From Filosporella fistucella (Eukaryota; Ascomycota; Leotiomycetes; Helotiales): a stretch of DNA of 64,000 nt. The first letter of the stretch is position 1; each line of letters opens with the position of its first letter. Shown here one piece after another: positions 36,584 to 48,123 of this stretch. Both the position numbers and the translations under genes were made by a program. Below the pieces are notes generated by a model. The model was not told where the DNA came from and ran no database searches. It worked only from the letters and a program-made list of their open reading frames with translations. Location of the stretch: positions 2,480,001 through 2,544,000 of the forward strand of contig JAQJZZ010000011.1 in the NCBI GenBank assembly GCA_030077755.1, read 5' to 3'.

Positions 36584-37487
36584 ATGTAAATGTACCATAG
36601 AAGTCAATAGACAGCGGGCATTTTAAGAACCATTCCGCCTCTTCTTGACTCTTCTCGGATCGTGTATTGTAATCAGGACTCGAGTTTGTATCTGTTTTTG
36701 ATTTTCAATTTCCTCATTGCAGCATGTCTCAAGCATCGAAGTCATGTTTTGGGACGTTACGTCCAGCAGTGGTTGTCGCTCCTGCTTTTGGGTAGGCAAC
36801 TGCCCCTTACTCGAGACCTACGCAATTCATTGAAATGAGCTCTAGGAAAGCATTGATTGATATAAATTGAGCCAGAATGCAATGCTGATAGATACTGTTC
36901 ATTTATATGTTATTAGTGGCTGTCGATCATTACGTTTAAATGGTGTCCATATCAAAAGGATTCCTGCTCAGCCATGAGGACTTGCCGTCTGCATGATCTC
37001 GTACAAGTTCAGCGTTGACACCGCACTCCACGCCTATCCTGCTTAGTACAACCTTGCGGTTCCAGCATGCGACGTGGGGGTTCTATATCAAAACTCAAAA
37101 ACTGAACTTCAAGTCTAACAATCAATGTCACGCCGGCCTTAGGCTCCCGATAATCGTGCTATTGTGATCCTTGCTATTGAGAATCATTCCTATTGTCAAC
37201 TGCCCCACGTCAGGCTGTGTGCTATTGTCGTTTTTGCTATTGTAGACCCTGCCAGTCTTCCCTTCGAAATTTCTCTTCTTCCTCCACCTCACAACCTTCG
37301 TCCTTTCTTTCACAACCACGCTTTCTTCCACAATTCAGTAACTTTTTCAAAGTTTCACGTCTTACAAACTTCATTGAACACCATTCAACCTACAATCCTC
37401 CACGTCTGTGTCAGAAAAGCACAGCTTTTGGTATGCACTCTCATTCGCTTGCGTGCGGGATTCTATTACTGACTCGCAACAGTCAAA
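36584..37487. other. Intergenic region between CCT5 and the N-rich protein gene
   Basis: In 0.9 kb there is no supported gene. The last 300 bp is a pyrimidine-rich leader. Frames that start at 37128-37408 read through the leader and are not used. Confidence 0.5.
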
Positions 37488-39558
37488 ATGTCCGCTCCCA
37501 AACCCCGAAACATGGCAAAGCCTGCTGCTGCGCCTGTTCTCAAGTTTATTCCAAACTCTGGTTTGCATTCCTCGCTCCATCCCTCACTTCTTCATTGACT
37601 CTTTGATAGGCAACGCAAAGACCAAGACTGTGAACGCTGCAAAGCCGGCTGACTCAGTCCCTTCTGGTCGACGCACTCCTAATGAGGATAAATGGGCAAT
37701 GTCTGCTCGCGCCAATCAACATCCTTCTACTGATGGCTCCCGCAACTTGAACAACCCAGATTTCCCTGCCCTTCCTGGTACTGCTCCTCCTTCCAAGTCA
37801 GGTCCGGTCAACCATACCAACGCCTCTATTTCCGCCAAGTCTACTAACAGTCACTCTATCACCAAAACCAATGGCAATGCTCCGGTAGCTTCAGCTAATG
37901 GCAATGGCAACACTGTCAATGAAAAGATTGGTAATAGCAACAAGAACAATGGTCGTCGTAATCGTTACCGCAAATTCAATGGCACCTCTTCCGTCGCTCA
38001 ACCCAATGTCGACAAGGGTGCGTCTTCCGCTCAAGGAAATCCCTCTCATGGTAGCAATCCTTCCTTTGCACAAATCGCCGGCAATGGTGTCAAGAATGGC
38101 CCTTCTGTTCATGGCAAAAATTCCAAGGCCCCTAAGACCAATCAACAAGATCGAAATGGCAACAATCATCGTGGTCGAGGCAATTCCAGAAACAGTCAAA
38201 ATTCAACCAACACCCAAGGCAGTTCTCAGGTCACTGGTAATAACTCCACCAGCACTCCCCCTACTCAAGGCAATGCGTCCAAACCCAGTCACTCAAACAA
38301 TCAACGACCTCGCAACAATCGCAATAATCACCGTGGTCGGGGCAATCCAGCCAAACAAACCTCAGCCAACGCTCAAGGCAATGCCAACCAGAACTTAATC
38401 TACGCTCCAGTCAATGTCAACCAAGATACGAGCACTATGACTGTTGATGTTGAGGTTCACGAGATTATTCCGTGGCCAGTTTTCAGAGGGTACTCGGGGA
38501 ATCGTCCGATCCCCTTTGTACGCCCAAAAGAGGTTGTTCCAATTTTCGATGTCCTCAAAGCTGACAGGGACATGAAACTTGCCAGATACATGGAAACGCA
38601 GGGCGCTACTGCCACTTCCATCAAGGCAGCCGAGACGGGGAAAATGTTGATCTTTGATGACAAGCATGCTAGCCACAACGTGTTGAGACTCCTTGAAGCT
38701 CCACCAGCCTGGGATACCGAAACTCCAAAGCCTCGAATTCCTCCTGAGGTTTTGCTGTGGGTAATGGACAGGTATGCTATGACAGCTCAACGTACCCCAG
38801 AAGACTATATCGGCTGCAAATACCACCTCTCAATCTTTAAACAACCTATCGCTCCCGAGGAGCCACGATGGCACGTCGATGCATGGGGAAATCGCACTCA
38901 ACTTTGCTTGACAGGCATGCCTATCGATATCCAAAACCGTATCTGGGGCTGGGTCATCGAATTGACAGAGATTGAAGTCCGTACTGAGCGATACGTTGAC
39001 GTAGTCGACGGTATCAACATTCCTCGCCACATCTCTCGAAACCTTCCTCCAAACTACATGCACGTCTGCCGAGCCTCTCGATCCCGCGGCATGCAGCACT
39101 TCCCCGAGTACTCACTTGCTACCGCACGAGGCGGCCCAGGAATGTGCTTCTTCAACCCAGACAGAGATACCTTGTTCCTCCAAAGCCGCTACCCAAAGCA
39201 AGCCGTCCAAATGATCCACGACATCTTGCCTCTCTACATGGACACCATGACCAAGATCAAAGTCCCTCACCGCGACTGGTTCCACGGCCAAGCAAACTTC
39301 ACCTACGGCCTCGCCCAATTCCGCAATCTCAAGCACCTGACCTTCGTTCTTGATACTACGTCCGTCGGTCGTCGCAGACAGAGAAAGTTTCCTACTGATG
39401 CAAAGTACATCCGTGGTGATATCCACAAGTACCGCAAGCATTGGCATGGTGAGGAGTTTGCTAACGCTAATCCCCCTTGTGTGGTCCATCTTCAGATGGT
39501 TGATGAGAATGTTACGTGGAAGCTGTTTAATATTGGTTCTGCTAATTGGGATTTTTAA
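37488..39558 (+). CDS. Asn/Ser-rich protein with C-terminal 2EXR-like domain
   Basis: The model is join(37488..37560, 37610..39558), 673 aa. The 49-bp intron has an unusual donor (gtttgc), but splicing joins KFIPNS to GNAKTKT and places the start at MSAPKPRNMAKPAAAP, right after a typical leader. An open frame beginning at 37408 reads through this intron and is rejected. The first 310 residues are disordered and very rich in Asn, Ser, Gly and Gln, with RGG/RGR-like patches (NNHRGRGN occurs twice) suggestive of RNA binding. The C-terminal half has 2EXR-like landmarks: an R/IPPEVLLWVMDR helix, YMHVCRASRSRGMQHF, CFFNPDRDTLFLQS and a final FRNLKHLTFVLD strand. The function of this fungal family is not known. 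Confidence 0.85.
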
Positions 39559-39872
39559 GCTCTTCAACATAGCGCTCAAGGTTTGGTGAGATTGGGGAAA
39601 TGGCTGGATACAGTGGTATCTATCTTATGGATTGGGCTTTCGAGCTTTGCAGTGGTCTGTTTGTCCTCGCTGGTGATGAGAAGATATTTGAGGAACTGGA
39701 TACATACATACATTGTATCCTATTGATTGGTTGTCCATAGAGACTTTGAGAATAAAAAATTTGCTACATTATTTTCTTTCTTTCTTTCTTCGATCGTGCT
39801 GTGATCATTCCTTGCTTTGAAAATTTCCTGGTATTCACATTTACATATTTGTTCTCCCAACCAAATCTCAAC
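39559..39872. other. Short convergent intergenic region with CTTT microsatellite
   Basis: This 314-bp stretch holds both 3' ends. A (CTTT)n run lies at about 39773-39790. No gene is visible. Confidence 0.6.
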
Positions 39873-41905
39873 TCAACCCAGAGAGTCCTCAATCCATTCC
39901 CTAATCACCCTTTCCTCTCCCTGATCATCAGCCTCATTGATTTCCACAATCTTAACCCGTTCATCTGCTTCTGAGATGGGATCTAGACTTTCATCCCATT
40001 CGGAACGATCTTTTAGTTCGTGTTGGAGGAGGGATCGGCGGAGGAGGCGGGTTAATTCTAGGGAGGGAGTGTTAGGTGGTGGTCAGAGGAGGGGAAGAGT
40101 TTGGAGGGTATAGGAGGGAGGGAATAGATGGGGGGACAGGATGGGAAGAGGGAACACGAAACCTAAGAAGGGGATAAGAAGGGTTTCTAAAAGAGGAGGT
40201 AAAAATACCTAAAGCCTGTTCACCCGGCGAAGAAATCTCTCCATCCCATTCCACATCATCTTTCCATTTCTTACTCTTCTTGCTTCCCTTCTTTCCTTTC
40301 TTCCCCTTCCCCTTCCTCTCCCCCTCCCCTTCTTTTCCACCTCCCTCCTGAACAGAAGAATACAACACCAAACACCTCGGTATCCTCAATCCCGAATCTC
40401 TAGGCGGGAATTTCAGCGGTGATCGACGGGGGATTTCTTGACCTAGTACTACTTCTTCGATCCTTTTCCCAGGGGAAGAGGTATCAGGTTGTAGAGAGAG
40501 GGAAGCGAAAGGATCGATTAGATTTGAGGGGGAGGAGCGGAAAACGGGTTCGCCGTATTGGTCGTATTCTTCTGCTTGGGGGGAATATGGTGTGTTTGTT
40601 GATTGAGGAGATGGAGATGGTGCAGGGGTAGGTGGTGTAGGGAAGGAAGAAGGTATTATTATCCCTGAGGTACGGAAGAAGAACATGGGAGAGGCGAAAG
40701 GATCGAATGGTGAAGCGGGGTTAGAGAAAAGTTTTTGGACTAAGCGGTGGAGGGTCTTGCTATTCCATGTTGTTGGTATCAGAGATGTTTCTTCTTCTAA
40801 TATTGATGGAGAGGGAGGAAGAGGGTCCTTTGGAAGAGAAGCAGAGAATTCAGCCCAGTTATAGATTCCGTTCTTGGATATCAGACCTGCTATCCTCGTG
40901 GCTGTTGTCTTTGACGCGAAGGATTCTGTGAGTGCTAATGAGGTGGCGAGGGTTCCACCTAGGTAGGAACCATATATGAGGATTGGGCGTTGAACGAGTT
41001 TTGAGACAGAGGATTGGGAGGAATAGAGAGATGTTGGCGGTGGTGTGTCGAGGGACGGAGAAGTGTATTTTGGAAGGAGAGAAGTGGTTAGGAAGGTGTA
41101 GGCGAGGAGAGTATCGTGGATTGGTGTTGGAAAAGGGTGGTGAGACCAATTTGAGGAAGAGGAGAGAGGGCCTGTGGTGGATGGGAGGGAGGTTGAGGGA
41201 ATGTGCCAGCGGTAGTTTATGCTGGCGAGTGCTGCGTAAGGATTTCGGAGGTACGAAGGGATTTTTGGGTGCTGAGAGCGGAGATGAGTTCCAGTTGGTG
41301 GGAGGTAGAGTATTAGAGGAGCGGAAGGAGACGTGAGGGCTTGAGAGTTGTATAGACTGAGAATATGTTAGCTTGAAACCGTTGAATTGCAAGGAGGGAT
41401 ATCAAGGACGACTCTATTGGGCAAATGTAACATGTAAGAGGTAATAGGAAGGAAGTGTAAAGAGGTATTTTCACTTGAAATATATGATTCTCCATTTCCT
41501 GAGTAGCTTAATGATTCTACCATCACCATCTATTGTACATATGATCAGGGGATGATCAAGGCTGCCCAAAATGAAAATGCTACATCGAATTAAGGCAATG
41601 CACGTGATATCATTCCCTTGAACCAAATGAAGCATTTTGAATATTGAAGCTTCTTCCAGCAAGAGAGGTACTTACTCAACAGTGATCGACCCAGCAGAAC
41701 CACACCTGACATCAAAAGTCTCTCTCTCCTCACGTGTGGAATAATACCTGCAGAAACTTGGCTTGGAGTTTTTCCTATAGTCTTGCCATCTAGCAGGCGA
41801 TGACCAAATGCATCTCCAACTGGCAGCACCACGACTTCGACCACACAACTTCCCACCCAAGTCCAAGTCCAAGCAGCCCCACACGCTCGATCTCTGCACC
41901 TGCAT
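39873..41905 (-). CDS. Alpha/beta-hydrolase-fold protein (5' end uncertain)
   Basis: Two exons are firm: 40209-41356 and 39873-40057, joined across a 151-bp intron so that EQAL meets ELTRLLRRSLLQ. Upstream, an exon ending at 41676 reads DVRCGSAGSITVD and joins LYNSQALTSPSAP through a long 319-bp intron, in phase. The true start is unclear; ATGs at 41905 or 41968 are in frame, giving about 520-541 aa, but the region just after them is not convincing. The hydrolase core shows LILYLPPTGT, a long RYPxxALASINYRW-like stretch (ALASINYRWHIPS), HPFPTPIHDTLLAY and the elbow region LIYGSYLGGTLATSLALTES. The serine there does not sit in a standard GxSxG. A very basic insert of Gly-Lys and Lys-Ser repeats precedes the last intron. 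Enzymatic activity is therefore doubtful. Confidence 0.75.
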
Positions 41906-44740
41906 CCTTCTACAGCACCACACCTTCAGATCAGCCAAAATGCAAGAACGTGCCCTGCGCCCTCCCAAAACCGATCGTCTGTCTTCTCGGAAGTCAGAGA
42001 TAAAGATGCGAAACCTTTGTCAGCCTCCTATTCTGCAGATACGGGCGGGCTGAATTGCACCGTGTGAAAGTCGGTCGGTGAGATCTTTGGAGATGATGTG
42101 GATATGCATGCTTTTCCCCGTATACGCGGAAAGTAAATTGACTGGGAAATACGCGTGCGAGGGTTCGCGTCCAAGGAGAACGGCAGTATGATACTCCGGC
42201 CAAGATTGATTCTGCAACCAGGGTAGCCAGAAAGAGGCAACAAGATGCGAAGTCTAGTCGAGGTTGAGGGCAGGTTGTGCCTTCAAAGCTTCAAGCATGA
42301 TCTTCGACCGTTCGAGCGTGCCTTCAGAAAAGGTCGAGGATCATTGAATTCTGCCCAGGCCAACCCAGCCGCTATAGTGGCGTTCGTAACCTGGGAGGCA
42401 CCTCCCGATGCCGCCAATGACTTGCTGAACGAATGAAACAGGATGACTGATTGGTGTGTTTCGCCCTGGGGGACACGGCCACGCGGTCTGAGGAAGGCAA
42501 CACCATAACGGTTTTGAGCATGAGGGAGAGAGGAGAGGGATGGAGGGAAGAAAGTGGGAGAGTGGATTGTTCGATCACAGAGAAGGTTGAACAGACATGG
42601 CACAAGACAAGCATTGCAAACACATGTGAAGATGTTGAGGACGACGACCACGAAAACGACAGACATTATTTGTGATCTCAATACTGTGTTCCAAAAGAGG
42701 AAAATTACGTCGTAACTACGGTTTCTCACTTCCTTCTATTCAACAAGATCGCCCATCATCCGTGGTTCTGGCACAGTATGACAGTAACATGTTCCTGGCA
42801 TCTTTGTGTGAGGCATTTACTTACAGTTCGAGGTACCAAAGCTAAAATCCAAATACGATGCTGAAGACGCAGCCGAAGATAGGCAGCCTTTTTGGTACTT
42901 GATGCACTCCATACAATAGGGTATCTAGGTAATCCCACAGATAATTACGGCACAGCGAAGGGACAACGCACCAGCTGGTTTAGATATGACAACTTCGACG
43001 ATCAGGTTGCTGCTTTGAGCTCTGTACATACGATAGTTGCAACTGTACCCCTCTATCTGTTCTACCACATCGTTATCGCAATTCCTGGCCGACACCCCGA
43101 CTTCTCTGCTTCTTCCATTCTCAAAACCCAGATTCCAGATGCACTTGCTACAAGGCTGTGCAAAACCTAAAGCAAACGTCCCGCCTACATTAGACCCGAT
43201 ATGCTCTAGCTGCAAACCTCCGGCTCTGTCAATCTATTCTGGATCTGGAAAAGTGAGAAAAGGGGGCTGAAGCTGACATGAGATTGGACGAGAAAGGCAG
43301 CGATAGAAAAGGGGTCCACCAGACAGAGATGTCAAGTAAAGAAGCTTGACTGATCATGGTTAGAGGAGAGTAGTGTCGTTGAGATTGCGAAGTGGAAGGA
43401 AGACGCCAAGAATGGAGAACATGACTGGATTATTTCCAGGAAGTCTTGAGGTAGGATCGGATATCAAATGCTCAAATCGTGTCATATTAACATATCATCT
43501 ACAGCTCACATTCCAGCTTCATCAAATCCTGCGCATGACCCCTTTTCCTCCCTCCCTTCTGTCCGCATGAAAACCAACAACCAAGTTATTTACGCTTGCC
43601 TGCCTGCTGCGGTGCTCCCACTGCGCCGTGTAAATAGATCCCTGAATCACCTCTGCCTCGCCCATCTGCCCACCATATTGATATGCAGCCACGACCAAGC
43701 CACGCAAACCAGCTAAAACCCCAAACTTCATCATCCCAAGGCTCTAGATCTGCTTCTCTTTCTGCGTCTTGTGCCCAGCTGCAGCTTGGGTTGAAGATAT
43801 CAAGATCACGATCACGATCACCCCTCTTCTTTTCTCTTGTCTGGCGGATATCGACCCACCAATTATCACACAACCATGACACAATTTCTGGGTTGTGAAA
43901 GTGGGATAATGGTGTTGATGTATACAGAGTATTGAGAATGAAGGTAGAAGTGGAAATCCATATTGCTTATTCTGATAAAAATCTTCATTTCGTTACGGTT
44001 CTCGTATGTTTCGGGTCGGTGTAACATGCAATACTAATAATAATACGTTATGTAAGGTGTCGGTACCTTACGGTACTGTACGGTAATAAACCAACCGTAC
44101 TTGGACTTTGTCAGTAAATTGACAGCGACGGCGACGGGACAATCACTTACGATTCCCCTGTTTCTGCTGCTGAACCTCGCTTCGGTCTCTTGTACCCAAT
44201 AATGTCCACCAAGTCCCCTACGGACTGGCCCACTTCTGCCTACCATGCACTGTGCCCCGGTCCCCCAATTTCAGCTTCAAGAACAAGAGCAGCGAGGCAC
44301 TCTTCCTCTTCTTCCCCTTTTCCCCCTCCATCTCCATCTATCTTCCGTCTCTCAAAACGCTCCCCAATTATCCTTCTATTGTCTCTCTTATTCTCTTCAT
44401 GATCTCACTGTTTAATTAATAGAGTCGTCTGCCTTAATTGGTGTGCGCTCAACTTTACCGTGAGTCTGATTTTACTGCCGTTGCATGTGCTGAGGCTGTG
44501 AGGCGAAAATGTACGTGGATTGGCGGATCAAAACTAACACCACATCTCTTAGGCAAGGTACACGATCCTTCACACCTGAGCCCCCTCGAGCGAAGAGAGA
44601 ATATATCATTTGATCCATGGCGTCTGGACAAAGATAATTAATCCCAACATCTGTTTTTTTCGCGACTTGCTCCGTCACGTTTCCATCAAGGGGGATAAAC
44701 GAAGTGATACACTTACGCGGCTACCCTCGAACACTTCAAA
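41906..44740. other. Intergenic region between the hydrolase-like and GT32 genes
   Basis: In 2.8 kb I find no credible gene: frames on both strands are short, overlap each other and lack domains. A cluster of TACGGTA repeats lies at about 44061-44100. The final 300 bp is probably the GT32 leader. Confidence 0.5.
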
Positions 44741-46604
44741 ATGGCAAAGAAGAGTTGTGCTAGGAATTTCTGCGGTGTGCTGCAGAGTGTGTTTGCTGCT
44801 GCTGCCTTGTACGGTTTTCTGTACTTGACGGTGACTGTCTACGAAAGGGGGTCGTTTCCAAAATCCCCAAAAGAACTCTACAAGAATCCACCATCACATC
44901 GACCTGGGGGCGCAGACAGTGGAAAAGGTCTACAATTACCTTCGAGCAAATTAAAAGTCGAAAAGATCAATTCCAATGCCAATTGGTTCAATCGCCCTGA
45001 GAGCCTCGTCGTCCCTCGAGATGATTTCCTGGGCAAGAGACCCAATATCGATACGGTTGCGAACCTGACGAAATTGGTGGAAGAATGCAGAGGTTCATAT
45101 GAGAATATTGAGAAGATGCCTTATGTGTATGATTGCTTGAAGTATCTGGAGACTGGCGAGAAGGAATATTTCTACACACCACCACGAGGTGAACGAGCCA
45201 GCGAACAACCACCGACTCGTGCAGAGTATGTCAATTCAGATGGGGCAGGTAATTCTCTGGACGAGTATCCATCACAAAAAGCTGCCTCGAAAGACTCGAT
45301 TGGGAAATGCAATGGACCGATCATTCCTTACCACGTTTACTGGACCGGACCTGCAACATGGCGAGTGGAACTGTTTGTTAAGAGTCATTTCTACACTCAG
45401 AACATTCCATGTGTACGATTATGGATTTGGCTGGATGGAGATAGAGACCCACAGGCTGTGGACAAGATGTTGAATCACGATCCTCTATTCGAAAAGTTCC
45501 TACCATTTGTCGAGCGCGGCGATATTGTTCTTAAGCTATGGAGATTCCCATCACGAATTCCTCTACCAAAGGGCGATAATACAGACGGAGTTGGATACTA
45601 CAAGACCCCGAAAAGATTGGCCAAGAATGAAACACTGGTGGGGGATGGACTTGTCCGAGACTCAAACGATCAAGAATGGTTGGTTCTAACAGAGAAACAA
45701 ATGACGTTCCTTCCAGTCGCGGTTTCGGACGCAGTCCGATTCGTTGTATTACATATTCACGGTGGGGCTTATTTCGATATGGATGTCATTCTATTACGGG
45801 ATATGCGACCATTACTTATTGGAGATGAGCACTCTTTCGCCGAACGATGGGGAGGTCATTCCAGTCCAGGAGATTACAATACCGCGATTATGTCTCTTAC
45901 AGCCAACTCTTCATTGTCATCTTACCTACTTCGTGGGGGTGTACGAATGGGTCTCAATTTCCATCCAAGGATCATCGGTGTAATGGCAGTCAAGGACCAC
46001 CGAAATCGGGAATTTCACATGTTGGAAACTGCGGCTTTTGATCCTATCTGGACCGAATTCAACTGGGATAGATTAGGTAAATGCACGGTACCTTGCATTC
46101 ACGATTACGGCCAGGTTTTCAAAGGCAAGAATGCTTTCCCGTTGAAGGATGAATGGGAAGCATATACTGGGCCTCAATTGAAGCTGGCATCTGAAACCAA
46201 GAGCAGAGGCAAATTCTGGGGCAGAAACCAGGTTGAGCGAGATGTGGACGAGAGAGGTGTAGCGACTGTTAATGGGCAGGCGACTTATGATCGGGAAGCA
46301 TTGAGCAAAGCTGAGTACAAGATTGAACTTGATAACTATCCACCTACGAACCGCACCTTGGAAAACTTCTTCCGTGGCGCATGGACATATCATATTCATA
46401 ATCAGGTATGTACCCCTGTCCCTTTCCAGATCCTAAACTAACAACAAATGACAGTGGCTCAAAAACCCGGAACCTTCATCTTGGCTTAACGTCGTCCAAA
46501 GAGCTCAAGACGGCTTTTTCTCGCATGGACGAATGAATCCTTACGGAGAGAAATGGGATGGCCCTACTATCCCAGAATATGAGATTAGTTGGGAATATAC
46601 ATAA
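44741..46604 (+). CDS. GT32-family glycosyltransferase, type II Golgi membrane protein
   Basis: The model is join(44741..46405, 46455..46604), 604 aa, with a 49-bp intron joining YHIHNQ to WLKNPEPSSW. A short cytosolic tail (MAKKSCARNFCG) is followed by a hydrophobic anchor at about 14-33 (LQSVFAAAALYGFLYLTVTV) and a long lumenal part, as in Golgi type II enzymes. IPYHVYWTGPATWRVELFVK opens the catalytic region. The sugar-nucleotide motif is the DxD at 346-348 in HGGAYFDMDVILLRDM. GT32 contains OCH1-type and other alpha-mannosyl or galactosyl transferases of N-glycans and inositol sphingolipids. I cannot tell the donor or acceptor from the sequence. Confidence 0.93.
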
Positions 46605-48123
46605 TTCTGTCCCTTTCTAAATTTCCACTGGTTACCAGGCATAGTATTTTGGGAGGTGAAGGATAGTACAGCATTACACGCACGCACATAGACTAATTAC
46701 GACCGATTCGATGATGGATGGATTGACTTCTTGGACCGAACCGAGGGATAGAAATTTTGGGGCTTCATGGATATATATGCTGAATTTAGAAGGAGTACAT
46801 ATTTGCGAATGAGGGGACAGCGTCGACATCAGCTAGCTCTCTGAGCTGGAGAGGGAAGAGAATCATTACTGGCGTTGTAAATCCTTTTGAGTATTTCCTA
46901 GGCTGTTAATTCGGCTGGGCATTGCAGGGCGTTTGGGATGAAGGGGTGTTTTTCTTTTTGAGAATGCGTGATGAGTTGATTTGAGGGGGCGAAAAATTTG
47001 GGGTGGAAGAGTGAGGTCGAGGATGGGGTGGAAGAGAGGGATGAGGATGGTGAGATGGGAAGGAACGAGATGAGGATGATGAGAGTAGGGTGGAGGCGTG
47101 AAAGAAAGAGAGGAGGAAAGGAAAGAAAATAAAATAAAATAAAATAAAAACAAAAAGACAAGAGGTCTTATACGCTCTATACCCTTGAATAAACAATCGT
47201 TTTCTCCCAAGTCACTCCCTAATCTATCTCTTATAATTTGTTTCCTCTCTTCCCTCCCCTTCTCTCTCCCTCTATCTTTCTATTATAAATAAAGTGGACA
47301 TTTTCTCACCAAAGTCCCCAAGTGGATCCAAACCTAAATCCAAACACCCCAGCTCTTATTTTTCTCCCGACCGGAAACGAAGCGAATTCGATAAATACGA
47401 GAGATACGGTATATACGCATACCCCTTCTCAATTCCCTGGGACGGGGACGGGGTTTGTAAACGAACGCACGGGGTCGGAGACGGGATAAAGAAAGAGCGT
47501 GTATACGTGGTGCGAGTGCGCTATACGATATACCGACTCCAGGGAGGGTATCGTATCTCGTTGCTCTTTTTTCGGAGCTTTGAGATGGGCAGGTGGGTAT
47601 TAAATGAAATTGTATGTTTGATGAGGGCAGAGGGGAGGGAAGGAGAGAGGGGATCTATTTTAAGAGAGGGGGGGCATGGGAGCTTAAGAGGATTGATGCG
47701 TGGATATATGTATTGTAGGCAGCAGGTTTATAGATTTGAAGTTTTCTGGTTGGATGATTTGCTCCTAGGTGCTTGAGTTTTTGGATTATTTTAACTTGGT
47801 TATTGTTCATCTGGAAGTCAATCTTCAGTTTTTCATTTTTGTGTTGTGGATTGATTAAGCTGGTGTACTTGGATTGAGAGAGTGATAGAGAGGGTTATTC
47901 TCGTTTTTTTAGGTTGACCTTTAACTTACATTTACTTGGTCTACTACTCACAGTACAGTTAGTATACCCTTCCACTCACCTCCTTTCTTCTAAGCCTAAG
48001 CTAATCTCACTCCAGAATCCCTTCCTTCTCTTCCAAATCAAAGGAAACTAGACGTCTCCTCCTCGCCCTCTCCAAACATTTCAACACTACTATCCTAGTC
48101 TCACCCACCATTCAGACCCAAAA
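46605..48123. other. Intergenic region between GT32 and reductase genes
   Basis: This 1.5-kb stretch contains an AAAAT microsatellite near 47123-47150 and long purine- or pyrimidine-biased tracts. A 160-codon open frame at 47294-47776 (+) has no domain, irregular composition and no splice support. I regard it as doubtful. Confidence 0.45.
47123..47150. repeat. (AAAAT)n microsatellite
   Basis: About five tandem copies of the pentamer AAAAT, flanked by GAAAG-rich sequence. Confidence 0.8.

Noticed and set aside
37408..37609. Longer start for the N-rich protein (frame from 37408)
   Set aside because: It reads through a 49-bp intron in a different frame; the spliced start at 37488 gives a coherent N-terminus.
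47294..47776. 160-codon plus-strand frame
   Set aside because: No domain, irregular composition, and it lies among purine-rich simple sequence; no splice or family support.
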